In this document: positions 7,109 through 16,973 of the stretch, one piece after another
How positions within the stretch are numbered: the first letter of the stretch is position 1
Layout of the letters: the number at the start of each line of letters is the position of its first letter
Source: Paracoccus marcusii
Lineage (GTDB): Bacteria > Pseudomonadota > Alphaproteobacteria > Rhodobacterales > Rhodobacteraceae
Direction of reading: 5' to 3'
DNA length: 64,000 bases
Assembly: GCF_028621715.1 (NCBI RefSeq)
Contig: NZ_CP117466.1
Coordinates: forward strand, 1,803,501-1,867,500
Notes under the pieces: generated by a model
Told to the model about the DNA's origin: nothing
Databases searched by the model: none
The model's input: only the letters and a program-made list of their open reading frames with translations
Program-made: the position numbers and the translations under genes

Positions 7109-9636
7109 GCCTGGCGCTGGCGGCCCGGCTGGCGCGGCGCGACCTGCGCGGGGGCCTGCGCGGGTTCTGGGTGCTGCTGACCTGCCTGGCGCTTGGCGTG
7201 GCCGCCATCGCCGCCGTGGGGTCGGTGCGCGCGGCGATCCAGGCGGGGCTGACCGCGCAGGGCGCGATCCTGCTGGGCGGCGATGCCGAGGTGCAGCTTA
7301 CCTATCGCTTTGCCACGCCCCCAGAGCGGGACTGGCTGGAGGATCGGGCCGTCACGGTATCCGAAATCGTCGATTTCCGGTCCATGGCGGTGGTCGGGCA
7401 GGGGGATGCCTCCGAACGCGCCCTGACCCAGGTCAAGGGCGTCGACGCGGCCTGGCCCCTTCTGGGTCAGGCGGTGCTGGACCCGCCCATGCCGCTGGCG
7501 CAGGCCTTGGGGGCGACCCCGCAGGGCCTGCCCGGGGGCGTGATGGCGCCGCTGCTGGCCGACAGGCTGGGGCTGTCTCCGGGCGACGTGTTCCGCCTTG
7601 GCACGCAGGATTTCGTGCTGACCGCGCGGCTGGTCAGCGAACCCGATGCGGGCGCGGCCAGCTTTGGCTTCGGCCCCCGCACCCTGGTCCTGCGCGAGGC
7701 GCTGGCCGACAGCGATCTGTTGGGCGCAGGCACGCTGTATGACAGCAACTATCGGCTGGCGCTGCCGCCGGGGACCGATCTGGACGCGCTGCGGGCTGAC
7801 TGGCGCGCGGCCTTCCCCGACAGCGGCGCACGCTGGCGCGACAGCCGCCGTGGCGCGCCGGGCATCGACAGTTTCGTGGACCGCATCGGGGCGTTCCTGG
7901 TGCTGGTCGGGCTGACCGGGCTGGCCGTGGGCGGCGTCGGCGTGTCGGCCGCGGTGCGCGCCCATCTGGCGCGCAAGACCGAGACCATCGCCGTGCTCAA
8001 GACCTTCGGCGCGTCGGGACGCACGATCTTTCAGGTCTATCTGCTGCAGATCGGGGCGGTGACCGCGATCGGCGTCGCGGCGGGGCTGATCCTGGGGGCG
8101 CTGGTGCCGCTGGCGCTGGCGCCGCTGCTGACGGCGCGCCTGCCGGTGCCGGCGGTCTTCGGCGTCTATCCGGGCCCCCTGGCGCAGGCGGCGGTCTATG
8201 GCGTGCTGACTGCGTTCATCTTTGCGCTGTGGCCCTTGGCGCGGACGCGGCGCATCCGGGCGGCGACCTTGTTCCGCGACGCGGACGCATCCGGGGGCGG
8301 CTGGCCCGAACGGCGCTATCTGGTGATGATCGTCGCAGCGCTGATCGCGCTGGTGGGGGCTGCCGCATTGTTTTCGGGGCTGTGGCGGCTGACGCTTGGC
8401 ATGGCGGGGGGCGTCCTGGCGGCCTTTGTCGTGCTGGCCGGGGCGGCGGCGCTGGTCCGGCGCGCGGCGGGGGCGGGGGCGCGCCTGGCGCGACGCAGAC
8501 CCGCGCTGCGGCTGGCGCTGGCGGCCATCGGCGGGCCGCGCAGCGAGGCGCTGTCGGTGATCCTGTCCCTGGGCTTGGGCCTGACGGTGCTGGCGGCGGT
8601 GGGGCAGGTGTCGTCGAACCTGCGCCAGGCCATCGCGACCGAACTGCCCGAACGTGCGCCCAGCTATTTCTTCCTGGACATCCAGCCCGATCAACTGGAC
8701 CCGTTCCTGACCCGGCTGCGGGACGATCCGCTGGTCGGCGACGTGCAGACCGCGCCGATGCTGCGCGGCATCGTCACGCAGCTGAACGGGCGCCCCGCGC
8801 GCGAGGTCGCGGGCGATCACTGGGTGCTGCGCGGCGACCGGGGCATCACCTATGCCGCGACCCCGCCGCCGGGCACCCAGATCACCCGCGGCGACTGGTG
8901 GCCCCAGGATTACGCCGGCCCCCCGCTGGTCAGCCTGTCCGAGGAGATCGCGACCGAGATCGGCCTGGACCTGGGCGACACCGTCACCGTCAACATCCTG
9001 GGCCGCGACATCACCGCGACCATCGCCAACCTGCGGGTGGTGGATTTCAGCGATGCGGGCATCGGCTTCGTCATGGCGCTGAACCCGGGCGCGCTGGCGG
9101 GCGCGCCGCACACCCACATCGCCACCGTCTATGCCGATCCGGCGGCCGAGGCGCAGATCCTGCGCGATCTGGGCAACCGCTTTCCCAACATCACCGCCGT
9201 CCCCGTGGCCGAGGCGATCGACCGTGCCTCGGACGCCCTGGCGGGGATCGCGGCGGCGGTGGCCTGGGCGGCGGGGGCCACGCTGGTCACCGGCTTCGTG
9301 GTGCTGATCGGGGCCGCGGCGGCGGGCGAACGCGCGCGCGTCTATGAGGCCGCGATCCTGAAGACGCTAGGCGCGTCGCGCGCGCTGATCCTGGGCAGCT
9401 TCGCGCTGCGCCAAGCGCTGATGGGGGCGGCGGCGGGGCTGGTCGCGCTGTTGGGCGGGGGCCTCGCGGGCTGGGCTGTCAGCCGCTTCGTGATGGACGT
9501 GCCCTATCGGTTCGACATGGGCTCGGCGCTGCCCATCGTGGCGGGCGGTATCGCCGCGACCGTCGTGGCGGGGCTGGCCTTTGCGTGGCGCCCGCTGGCC
9601 GCGCGGCCCGCACAGGTCCTGCGGGCGCAGGACTAG
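7105..9636 (+). CDS. ybbP: FtsX-like ABC transporter permease (YbbP family)
   Basis: An 843-residue inner-membrane protein with the YbbP layout. It has an N-terminal transmembrane helix (about residues 20-42), a long periplasmic MacB-like domain, an FtsX permease core (about 255-390), a second central hydrophobic block, another periplasmic domain, and a C-terminal FtsX core (about 700-835). It overlaps the ATPase gene by 4 bp, so the pair forms an ABC complex. The gene ends in a CTAG palindrome shared with the stop of the convergent permease at 9633. Function beyond membership of the MacB/YbbP group cannot be read from the sequence. Confidence 0.9.
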   Translation: MSLALAARLARRDLRGGLRGFWVLLTCLALGVAAIAAVGSVRAAIQAGLTAQGAILLGGDAEVQLTYRFATPPERDWLEDRAVTVSEIVDFRSMAVVGQGDASERALTQVKGVDAAWPLLGQAVLDPPMPLAQALGATPQGLPGGVMAPLLADRLGLSPGDVFRLGTQDFVLTARLVSEPDAGAASFGFGPRTLVLREALADSDLLGAGTLYDSNYRLALPPGTDLDALRADWRAAFPDSGARWRDSRRGAPGIDSFVDRIGAFLVLVGLTGLAVGGVGVSAAVRAHLARKTETIAVLKTFGASGRTIFQVYLLQIGAVTAIGVAAGLILGALVPLALAPLLTARLPVPAVFGVYPGPLAQAAVYGVLTAFIFALWPLARTRRIRAATLFRDADASGGGWPERRYLVMIVAALIALVGAAALFSGLWRLTLGMAGGVLAAFVVLAGAAALVRRAAGAGARLARRRPALRLALAAIGGPRSEALSVILSLGLGLTVLAAVGQVSSNLRQAIATELPERAPSYFFLDIQPDQLDPFLTRLRDDPLVGDVQTAPMLRGIVTQLNGRPAREVAGDHWVLRGDRGITYAATPPPGTQITRGDWWPQDYAGPPLVSLSEEIATEIGLDLGDTVTVNILGRDITATIANLRVVDFSDAGIGFVMALNPGALAGAPHTHIATVYADPAAEAQILRDLGNRFPNITAVPVAEAIDRASDALAGIAAAVAWAAGATLVTGFVVLIGAAAAGERARVYEAAILKTLGASRALILGSFALRQALMGAAAGLVALLGGGLAGWAVSRFVMDVPYRFDMGSALPIVAGGIAATVVAGLAFAWRPLAARPAQVLRAQD

Positions 9637-10754
9637 GGGTCGACGGGACCGGGCAGGGGGGCCGCGGGCTGGGATACGTCGCGCTGCCATTCCCGCCAGA
9701 TCGACATCAGCAGCGCCATCAGCACCGGCCCCACGAACAGGCCCACCAGGCCCATCGTCTTGATCCCGCCGATCAGCCCGAAGAACGTGGCCAGGAAAGG
9801 CAGCTTGACCGGGCCGCCGATCAGCACGGGGCGGATGGTCTTGTCCACGATGAACAGCTCGACCGTGCCCCACAGGAACAGCGCGGCGCCCGCGACCGGC
9901 GTTCCGCTGAACACCAGATAGGCCGAGATCAGCGTGAAGGACAGCGGCGCGCCGCCCGGGATCAGCGCCATGAACCCGGTCACGACCCCGAAGAACACCG
10001 GCGAGGGCACCCCCGCCAGCCAATAGGCCGTGCCCAGGATCACCCCCTCGCCGATGGCGATCAGGGTCATGCCGGTGACGGTCGCGCTGATCGTGGCGGG
10101 GACCACGCGCGACATGTGCGACCAGCGGCCGGGCAGGATGCGCGCGCCCACGCGGTCCAGCTGCGCCACGATGCGTTCGCCGTCGCGATAGAACACGAAC
10201 AGCGCGATCAACGTGAACAGCAGGTTCAACATAAAGTGGAACGCGGTCGATCCCGCGGTCAGGATGCCGCGATAGACGGAATAGATGTTCGACCCGGTGA
10301 CCGCCTGAACCAGCTGGCTGATCGCGCCGGGCTGACCGATATAGGTGCGCCATTGCTGGTCCAGCCACGGCCCAACGCGGGGGATGTCGGCGATCCAGGG
10401 GGGCGTGGCCTCGCCCATGGCGTTCACGTTGCCCGCCCACAGGATCCAGACGCGCAGTTCGGCCGCCGCATAGGTCAGCGCCATCAGCAGCGGCACCACC
10501 AGGATGCACAGGATCGCCAGCACCAGCAGCGTCGCGGCCAGCGTCGGCCCAGTGCGCTCTGCCAGGCAATCGCGGATGCGCCAGCTGGCCACGCAGATGA
10601 TCGTCGCGGCCAGGACCGGGATCAGGAAGCCGTGGAAGAAATAGATCGACGCCGCAAGGATCCCCAGCAGCAGCCAGCGCGCGGCCGACAGGTCGGTGAC
10701 CAGCGGGCGCGGCGCCGGACGGGGAACGGCGTTGCGGTCGGCCCCTGGGGTCAT
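9633..10754 (-). CDS. AI-2E family transporter (PerM/UPF0118), coupled to the Mrp operon
   Basis: A 373-residue polytopic membrane protein of the AI-2E exporter superfamily. It has an N-terminal pair of helices (WLLLGILAASIYFFHGFLIPVL), a soluble middle segment, and a C-terminal bundle containing the conserved GVVTGFMALIPGGAPLS and the FGLIGGIKTMGLVGLFVGPVL block. Its ATG overlaps the stop of mrpG (ATGA at 10751-10754), so it is translated as the last gene of the Mrp antiporter operon. Family members have been linked to AI-2 export and, in some haloalkaliphilic bacteria, to Na+(Li+)/H+ antiport. The position here fits cation transport better than signalling, which is inference. Confidence 0.88.
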   Translation of the reverse strand: MTPGADRNAVPRPAPRPLVTDLSAARWLLLGILAASIYFFHGFLIPVLAATIICVASWRIRDCLAERTGPTLAATLLVLAILCILVVPLLMALTYAAAELRVWILWAGNVNAMGEATPPWIADIPRVGPWLDQQWRTYIGQPGAISQLVQAVTGSNIYSVYRGILTAGSTAFHFMLNLLFTLIALFVFYRDGERIVAQLDRVGARILPGRWSHMSRVVPATISATVTGMTLIAIGEGVILGTAYWLAGVPSPVFFGVVTGFMALIPGGAPLSFTLISAYLVFSGTPVAGAALFLWGTVELFIVDKTIRPVLIGGPVKLPFLATFFGLIGGIKTMGLVGLFVGPVLMALLMSIWREWQRDVSQPAAPLPGPVDP

Positions 10755-11116
10755 TCGCGCGTCTCCGGGTGGTCGTCGCCAGGGGCGGGCGGCAGCGTGC
10801 CCTCGGCCCGGTCGCGGTGCAGGGCGGCGCGGCCCAGCAGCATCAGCGTGACGGGGACCGTCGTCATGATGCCCAGACCCACCATCAGTTCATGCAGGAT
10901 CGGGCGCCCCTGCTGAAAGCTGGCCAGCAGCGCCGACCCCAGGATCACCCCGCCCGTCCCCCAGCTGGAGGCCAGCGTCGGCGCATGCAGCCGGTCATAG
11001 AAGCTGTTCATCCGCAAGAACCCCCAGGCCCCGATCAGCGTCAGCGTCGCACCCAGCATCACCAGCCCCGCCACCGGAATGGCCAGCCACAGGGGGATGT
11101 CGTCAAGCGGGCTCAT
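10751..11116 (-). CDS. mrpG: Monovalent cation/H+ antiporter subunit G
   Basis: A 121-residue MnhG/PhaG subunit with three predicted transmembrane helices. The family motif region [28 protein letters not shown] is recognisable. The hydrophilic tail rich in Asp/Glu/Arg ends next to the AI-2E gene start. It overlaps mrpF upstream by ATGA. MrpG is a small subunit of the hetero-oligomeric Na+/H+ antiporter and has no known catalytic residues of its own. Confidence 0.93.
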   Translation of the reverse strand: MSPLDDIPLWLAIPVAGLVMLGATLTLIGAWGFLRMNSFYDRLHAPTLASSWGTGGVILGSALLASFQQGRPILHELMVGLGIMTTVPVTLMLLGRAALHRDRAEGTLPPAPGDDHPETRE

Positions 11117-11394
11117 TCGATCACCTCTCCGCGGAACAGGAACTTGGCCAGCGCGATGGAGGCCACGAACCCCATCACCGCGATGACCATCGCGGCCTCG
11201 AACAGGTAAAGTGAGCCAAGGCGCATCCCGGTGACCAGGAACAGCAGCATCACCGCGATATACAGCGTGTCAAGGGCCAGCACCCGGTCCTGGGCGCGGG
11301 GACCGCGCAGGATGCGCAGGCCCGCCAGGCAGCCCGCCAGGGCCAGGACCACCTGGGCATAGCCGATGGCAAAGGTCAGGATCGTGCCGCTCAT
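11113..11394 (-). CDS. mrpF: Monovalent cation/H+ antiporter subunit F
   Basis: A 93-residue MnhF/PhaF subunit of three hydrophobic helices. The conserved [18 protein letters not shown] segment with the RGP...DR motif and the [17 protein letters not shown] helix identify the family. Stops and starts overlap with mrpE and mrpG (ATGA), as in a fully coupled operon. In other species loss of F abolishes the complex and sodium tolerance. Confidence 0.93.
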   Translation of the reverse strand: MSGTILTFAIGYAQVVLALAGCLAGLRILRGPRAQDRVLALDTLYIAVMLLFLVTGMRLGSLYLFEAAMVIAVMGFVASIALAKFLFRGEVIE

Positions 11395-11879
11395 TCGAAG
11401 ATCTCCTGCAGCATGGGTTCATACACGTCGCGGATGACATGCAGGTAATGGTCGGTTTCGGCCCCGTCGAAGACATGCAGGACAAGCGTCTGGCGGTCGT
11501 GGGAATATTCGATCCAGGCGGTGCCGGGCGTGGCGGTCAGGATGATCGACAGCACCGCCAGCCCGGTCGGGCTGCGCAGCTGCAGCGGCACCTCGAGGAA
11601 GGCCGAGCGGCGGCCCGACCGCCCCTCGGTCAGGATCAGCCGCGCCACGCGGATGTTCGACCGGACGATATCGCCGAACAGCGTGGAGATCAGCCGCGGC
11701 ACCACGCGCCAGTTGCGCGGCGTGGCCCGTTCGGGGTGCAGCGACGACATCGCCCAGCCCGCCAGCAGCGCCAGCGCGCCCCCCAGCAGCAGGTGACCAA
11801 GCGAGAACCGCGTCATTACCATCCACAGCAGCGTCAGCAGGCCCGACTGGACGGGATAGGGGACAAGCCGGATCATCAT
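11391..11879 (-). CDS. mrpE: Monovalent cation/H+ antiporter subunit E
   Basis: A 162-residue MnhE/PhaE subunit. Two N-terminal hydrophobic helices (including [18 protein letters not shown]) are followed by a cytoplasmic domain with the family signature [16 protein letters not shown] and a C-terminal [15 protein letters not shown] helix. It overlaps mrpD and mrpF by 4 bp each. MrpE is the only Mrp subunit with a sizeable soluble part and contributes to assembly or activity of the complex. Confidence 0.93.
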   Translation of the reverse strand: MMIRLVPYPVQSGLLTLLWMVMTRFSLGHLLLGGALALLAGWAMSSLHPERATPRNWRVVPRLISTLFGDIVRSNIRVARLILTEGRSGRRSAFLEVPLQLRSPTGLAVLSIILTATPGTAWIEYSHDRQTLVLHVFDGAETDHYLHVIRDVYEPMLQEIFE

Positions 11880-13516
11880 GGAACGTCCTCTGGGGTGGGC
11901 GGCTGCGCGTCGTCGGCACGGGGCGCGGTCAGCACGCCCTGGGCATAGCGCGACGTCTGATGCAGCGCCTGCGCGGTGCGGTCGGTATAGCGCAGCACAG
12001 CCTCGGATTCGATGCTGATCACGGCCAGGACGGCGATCAGGGCCATGATCGGCGCGATCTCCATCGCCATGACGGGGGAATCGCGGTCGTCATTGGCCCA
12101 GAAGGTCTGGATGCCGATCCGCGCCAGCCCGATCAGCGTGGCAAAGCCCGACACCAGCAGCAGCGCGACGAAGGCCCAGCCCAGCCAGGGGCTGGTGTCG
12201 GCCGTGTCGAAGACGCCCTGGATCATCGTCAGCTTGCCGATGAAGCCGGGCATCGGCGGCAACCCCGCCAGCGCCAGCAGGCACAGCGCAAAGCACGCCG
12301 CCAGTAGGGCGGGGCCCGCGGCGATGGCGGGGCCGTCCGGGCCTTCGTCGTCGGACGGCAGGTCGGCCTTGGCGCCATAGATCTCGGCCGTCAGCGCCAG
12401 CATGGCGGCGATGCCGCCGTCGTCGCGCGACATCGGCTCGACCATCAGGAACAGGGCGCCCGCGGCCAGGGTCGACGCGACCATGTAATGCAGGGCGCCC
12501 GCCAGCATCCATTCCCCGCCCCCCGCCAGCGCCAGCCCGGTCACGGCCAGCATGGTGCCCGACGACAGGATCACCGCATGCGCCGCGATCCGCCCCAGGC
12601 TTTGCGACGCCAGCACGCCCAGCATGCCGAAGACGACCGTGGCCATGCCCAGCCCGATCAGCAGCCCCGCGCCCAGCCCCGCAGACGGGCCCGATCCGGC
12701 CGCGAACAGCAGCATCGTCAGGCGCAAAATCGCATAGATGCCCACCTTGGTCATGATCGCGAACATCGCGCCCACCGGCGCGGCGGCGGCCATGTAGGCG
12801 TTGGGCAGCCAGAAGGACAGCGGCCAGATTCCCGCCTTGACCAGGAAGGCCACCCCCATCAGCGCCAGGCCCATCTGCAGCAGGGGCCGGTTGGCGGCAT
12901 CGATGTCGGGCATCATGCTGGCCAGATGCGCCATGTTCAGCGTGCCCGTCACGCCATAGATCAGGCTGATCCCCAGCAGCAGCAGCAGGGACGCCGCCAG
13001 GTTGATCGCGATGTAATGCAGCCCCGCGCGGACCCGCACCTGTCCCGACCCGTGCAGCAGCAGGCCGTAGGACGCGGCCAGCAGCACCTCGAAAAAGACG
13101 AACAGGTTGAACAGGTCGCCGGTCAGGAACGCGCCGTTCAGACCGACCAGCAGGAACTGGAACAGCGAAAAGTAATGCTGCCCTTGCCGGTGCCAGGACG
13201 CCCGCGCATAAACCAGCGACGCCAGCGCCAGCACCGATGTCAGCAGCAGCATCATCGCCGCCAGGTGATCCAGCACCAGGACGATCGCCATCGGCGCGGC
13301 CCAGTCCCCCAGCAGGTAGAAGCCGATGTTCTCGGCCCCTTCGGACGCGCCCAGCTTGGCGCGCATCAGCAGCGCCACCGCCACCGCGAGGGTCAGCCCG
13401 GTCGCGATCAGGCTGAGCCAGAATTTCGCCGCGCGCTGGCGGTCGTCATAAAGCAGCATCAGCGCGCCGGCGACGAAGGGGATCAGGATCGGGGCGATGA
13501 TCAGGTGCTGGCTCAT
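11876..13516 (-). CDS. mrpD: Monovalent cation/H+ antiporter subunit D
   Basis: A 546-residue NuoM/N-like antiporter subunit starting MSQHLIIAPILIPFVAGALMLL at 13516. The frame is open further upstream, but that part overlaps mrpC, whose stop forms an ATGA junction with this start. About 14 hydrophobic helices are visible, with the proton-conducting-subunit block beginning FLVKAGIWPLSFWLP and the conserved HAVILSSGTM segment. MrpD is homologous to complex I proton-pumping subunits and forms the ion-translocating core with MrpA. A hydrophilic insertion near residues 415-430 (DLPSDDEGPDGP) is typical of the alphaproteobacterial version. Confidence 0.94.
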   Translation of the reverse strand: MSQHLIIAPILIPFVAGALMLLYDDRQRAAKFWLSLIATGLTLAVAVALLMRAKLGASEGAENIGFYLLGDWAAPMAIVLVLDHLAAMMLLLTSVLALASLVYARASWHRQGQHYFSLFQFLLVGLNGAFLTGDLFNLFVFFEVLLAASYGLLLHGSGQVRVRAGLHYIAINLAASLLLLLGISLIYGVTGTLNMAHLASMMPDIDAANRPLLQMGLALMGVAFLVKAGIWPLSFWLPNAYMAAAAPVGAMFAIMTKVGIYAILRLTMLLFAAGSGPSAGLGAGLLIGLGMATVVFGMLGVLASQSLGRIAAHAVILSSGTMLAVTGLALAGGGEWMLAGALHYMVASTLAAGALFLMVEPMSRDDGGIAAMLALTAEIYGAKADLPSDDEGPDGPAIAAGPALLAACFALCLLALAGLPPMPGFIGKLTMIQGVFDTADTSPWLGWAFVALLLVSGFATLIGLARIGIQTFWANDDRDSPVMAMEIAPIMALIAVLAVISIESEAVLRYTDRTAQALHQTSRYAQGVLTAPRADDAQPPTPEDVP

Positions 13517-13860
13517 GGCTGCTCTCTCTCGCGGCCGTCGACATGGTCGGTGCCGGTGAACCCGCGCGAGGCGATCAGCACGACCAGGAACAGCGCCGTG
13601 GTGGCAAAGCTGATGACGATGGCGGTCAGGACCAGCGCCTGGGGCAGCGGGTCGGCATAGCGGGTCGGATCGACGAAGCCGCCCTTGGGCATGATCGCGG
13701 GCGCCGACAGCGTCAGGCGCCCCATGGAAAAGATGAACAGGTTCACCGCATAGGACAGCAGGCACAGCCCCACGATGACCTGGAAGCTGCGCGGGCGCAG
13801 GATCAGCCAGATGCCCGACGCCGACAGAACGCCGATGGCCAGGGACAGCACGATCTCCAT
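13513..13860 (-). CDS. mrpC: Monovalent cation/H+ antiporter subunit C
   Basis: A 115-residue NuoK-like subunit starting MEIVLSLAIGVLSASGIWLIL. Three helices, the LILRPRSFQVIVGLCLLSYAVNLFIF region and the periplasmic MPKGGFVDPTRYADPLPQALVLTAIVI block are typical of MnhC/PhaC. The start is fixed by the TGATG junction with mrpAB; upstream in-frame sequence belongs to mrpAB in another frame. It is part of the coupled Mrp operon. Confidence 0.93.
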   Translation of the reverse strand: MEIVLSLAIGVLSASGIWLILRPRSFQVIVGLCLLSYAVNLFIFSMGRLTLSAPAIMPKGGFVDPTRYADPLPQALVLTAIVISFATTALFLVVLIASRGFTGTDHVDGREREQP

Positions 13861-16757
13861 CAGCGGATCTCCTTCGTGGCGGGGGCGGCATCGTCCTGTT
13901 CGCGCAGGCGCGCGGCGCGCAGGGATTGGTGGGCGATGGCGATCAGCATCAGCACCGTCGCGCCCACGACCAGGGCGAAGACCCCCAGGTCGAACAGCAG
14001 CGCGGTCGCGGCGGGCACGTTCCCGATCAGCGGGATCGAGACATAGCGGGCATGGGCCGACAGGAACGGATAGCCGAAGATCCACGACCCCATCCCCGTG
14101 CCAACCGCGATCAGCAGGCCGATGCCCATCCAGCGGATCGGCAGGATGGTCAGCCGCGCCTCGACCCAACGCACATTGGTGGCCAGGTATTGCAGCAGGA
14201 AGGCGATGGCCATGGTCACGCCCGCGGCGAAGCCGCCGCCCGGCAGGTCATGGCCGCGGAAGAAGAAATAGGCCGCGACCATGATCAGCACCGGGAACAT
14301 CCACAGCATGATGACCGACGGCACCATCAGGTAGTCGTCCAGCGCCTGCTGGCTGGTGGCCTGCTGCTGGTTGGGCTGGTCCACGCTTTCGGGGGCGGGG
14401 CGGAAGCGGCGCAGCAGCGAATAGACGGTCAGGCCCACGATCGCCAGCACGGCGATCTCTCCGAACGTGTCGAAGGCGCGGAAATCGACCAGGATGACGT
14501 TCACCACATTGGTGCCGCCGCCTTCGTAATAGGCGTTGGCCAGGAACCAGTCGCCCACGTTCGGGACCAGCGGCCGTGTCATCACCGAATGCGCCACCAG
14601 GGCGATGCCCGACCCGCCCGCGACGGCCATCACCAGGTCGCGCATCCGCCGCCTGCGGGCGGATGCCAGGTTGTCCTCGGGCAGGCCCGCCCGGCGCTGG
14701 GGCAGCCAGCGCAGGCCCAGCAGCAGCAGGACCGTGGTCACCACCTCGACCAGCAGTTGGGTCACGGCAAGGTCGGGGGCCGACAGCCAGGCGAAGGTCA
14801 GGCAGGTCACCAGACCCGCGCCGCCCAGCATCGCCAGCGCGGCAAAGCGGTGGTACTTGGCCTGCCACGCCGCACCCACAGCGCAGGCCCCGCCGATCAG
14901 CCACATCAGCGCGAACGCCAAGCTGAAATCGGTCACCCGCGCCGGGGGTGCCCAGGGGAACCGCGCGCCGATGGCCGCGACGGCCAGAAACAGCGCGACC
15001 GCCACCAGCAGGCGCAGCTGCGGCTGCAGCCGTTCGGTCGCCAGCCTGCCCAGCACGCGGCGGGGCAGGACCCACGCCCCCTTCAGCATCAGCCGGTCGA
15101 AGACGCGCTGCCCGCGCAGGCGGTGCAGCAGGGGCGGGCCTTCGGGTCCCAGGGGGATGCGGGTCCGGGTCATCGCATAGATCAGCGTGCCCACGCCCAG
15201 GGACACCAGGCTGAGCATCAGCGCCGCATTGACCCCGTGCCAGATCGCGATGTCGTAATAGGACAGGTCGGGCCCAAGCACAGCGCGCGCGGCGCTGTTA
15301 ATGACGGGGCCGATCACCGGCGCGGGCAGGATGCCCACCGCCAGGCAGGCCGCGGCCAGCAGGCTGACGGGCAGGCGCAGCAGAACCGGCGCCTCGGACA
15401 CGCGGCCGCGCAGGGCGTCGGGCAGCGGACCGAAGAACACCGACGCGATGAACCGGATCGCATAGGCGGCGGAAAACGCGCTGGCCACGACCGCCAGATA
15501 GGGCAGGCTGTCGTCCAGCCAGCTGCCGTTGTGCCAGGCGACGGCCTCGGCCAGGAACATCTCCTTGGACAGAAAGCCGTTCAGCAGCGGCACGCCCGCC
15601 ATCGCGGCGGATGCGATGATCGCCAGGGTCGCGGTGAAGGGCATCACGCGCGCCAGGCCCCCCAGCTTGCGCAGGTCGCGCGTGCCGGTCTGGTGGTCGA
15701 TGATGCCCGCGGTCATGAACAGCGACGCCTTGAAGACCGCGTGATTGCAGATGTGAAAGATCGCGGCCAGGATCGCGCCCTGGCTGCCGATGCCGGCCAG
15801 CGCGGTGATCAGGCCCAGATGGCTGATCGTCGAATAGGCCAGCAACCCCTTGAGGTCGTGGCGGAACAGCGCGATCACCCCGCCGGTCAGGAAGGTCGCC
15901 ATGCCGATGCCGGTCACGGCCAGGAACCACGCCTCGGTCCCGCCCAGGACGGGAGAGAAGCGGATCAGCTGGAACACCCCGGCCTTGACCATCGTGGCAC
16001 TGTGCAGGAAGGCCGAGACCGGGGTCGGCGCCGACATCGCGCCGGGCAGCCAGAAGTGGAACGGCACCTGCGCCGACTTGGTGAACGCACCCAGCAGGAA
16101 CAGCGCCAGAATCGCGCCGTACATCGGATGTTCGCGCACCTGCGGCCCCGCGGCCAGCACCACGTCCAGATCGTGGCTGCCCACGACATGGCCCAGCATC
16201 AGCATTGCCAGCAGCAGGCACAGCCCGCCCATCGCGGTGATCAGCAGCGCGGTGCGCGCGCCGTCGCGTGCCGCCTGGCCCTGGTGCCAGAACCCGATCA
16301 GCAGGAACGACACGACCGATGTCAGCTCCCAGAACACCACCAGCATCAGCAGGTTGCCCGACAGAAGGATGCCCTGCATCGCGCCGGTGAACGCCATCAG
16401 CAGTGCGAAGAAGCGTGGCAGGCGGTCCTTGCCCGCCATGTAGACCTGGGCATAGACGACGACCAGCAGGCCGATCGCGCTGACCAGCGTCGCGAACATC
16501 CAGGCGAACCCGTCCATCCGCAGCGACAGCGACAGCCCCGCCGACGGCACCCAGTCCAGCGATGCGCGCAGCACCTCGCCCGACATCACGGGTCCCCCCA
16601 GCCCCGCCGACAGCGCGATTCCGGCCAGCATCGTGATGCCCGCCAGAATCCCCGCCGCGCGCCCCGAGACGCTGATCAGCAGAAGCGCGGACAGGAAGGG
16701 AAGGACCGCCAGCAGCACCAGAAGGTTCTGCTGCGCAAGGGCGGTGGGGGTCATCAT
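13860..16757 (-). CDS. mrpA: Fused monovalent cation/H+ antiporter subunit A/B
   Basis: A 965-residue protein combining MrpA (NuoL-like core to about residue 640, then the MnhB-type A extension with the VNVILVDFRAFDTFGEIAVL motif) and MrpB (about 840-965, with the GHDLPGGGFAAGV signature). The MnhA core shows HSATMVKAGVFQLIRF and HAVFKASLFMTAG, with the conserved lysines and histidines used in proton translocation. The fused A-B form with six cistrons is the group 2 arrangement known from Sinorhizobium pha. The start is set at the first ATG of the MMTPTALAQQ pair; upstream frame is low-hydrophobicity junk. It is the first gene of the operon. Confidence 0.93.
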   Translation of the reverse strand: MMTPTALAQQNLLVLLAVLPFLSALLLISVSGRAAGILAGITMLAGIALSAGLGGPVMSGEVLRASLDWVPSAGLSLSLRMDGFAWMFATLVSAIGLLVVVYAQVYMAGKDRLPRFFALLMAFTGAMQGILLSGNLLMLVVFWELTSVVSFLLIGFWHQGQAARDGARTALLITAMGGLCLLLAMLMLGHVVGSHDLDVVLAAGPQVREHPMYGAILALFLLGAFTKSAQVPFHFWLPGAMSAPTPVSAFLHSATMVKAGVFQLIRFSPVLGGTEAWFLAVTGIGMATFLTGGVIALFRHDLKGLLAYSTISHLGLITALAGIGSQGAILAAIFHICNHAVFKASLFMTAGIIDHQTGTRDLRKLGGLARVMPFTATLAIIASAAMAGVPLLNGFLSKEMFLAEAVAWHNGSWLDDSLPYLAVVASAFSAAYAIRFIASVFFGPLPDALRGRVSEAPVLLRLPVSLLAAACLAVGILPAPVIGPVINSAARAVLGPDLSYYDIAIWHGVNAALMLSLVSLGVGTLIYAMTRTRIPLGPEGPPLLHRLRGQRVFDRLMLKGAWVLPRRVLGRLATERLQPQLRLLVAVALFLAVAAIGARFPWAPPARVTDFSLAFALMWLIGGACAVGAAWQAKYHRFAALAMLGGAGLVTCLTFAWLSAPDLAVTQLLVEVVTTVLLLLGLRWLPQRRAGLPEDNLASARRRRMRDLVMAVAGGSGIALVAHSVMTRPLVPNVGDWFLANAYYEGGGTNVVNVILVDFRAFDTFGEIAVLAIVGLTVYSLLRRFRPAPESVDQPNQQQATSQQALDDYLMVPSVIMLWMFPVLIMVAAYFFFRGHDLPGGGFAAGVTMAIAFLLQYLATNVRWVEARLTILPIRWMGIGLLIAVGTGMGSWIFGYPFLSAHARYVSIPLIGNVPAATALLFDLGVFALVVGATVLMLIAIAHQSLRAARLREQDDAAPATKEIR

Positions 16758-16973
16758 CAAGGGCGGTCCTTCGCTGGGGCGGCATGCAGGGCGGGGCAGG
16801 ATCCCAGGCGGGATCATGCGGGCGTCGGGGGAATGCGGCAAGATGCGGGTGATGACGGGACGGCGCATGCGATGTGGCCGTGCCGCGGCACGATCCGTCC
16901 GGGATCACCTCTGTGGGGGCGGCCGCGGAGCCATCGGCCGCGGGTCAGGACAGCAGGCGTCCGCGGGCGCGGG

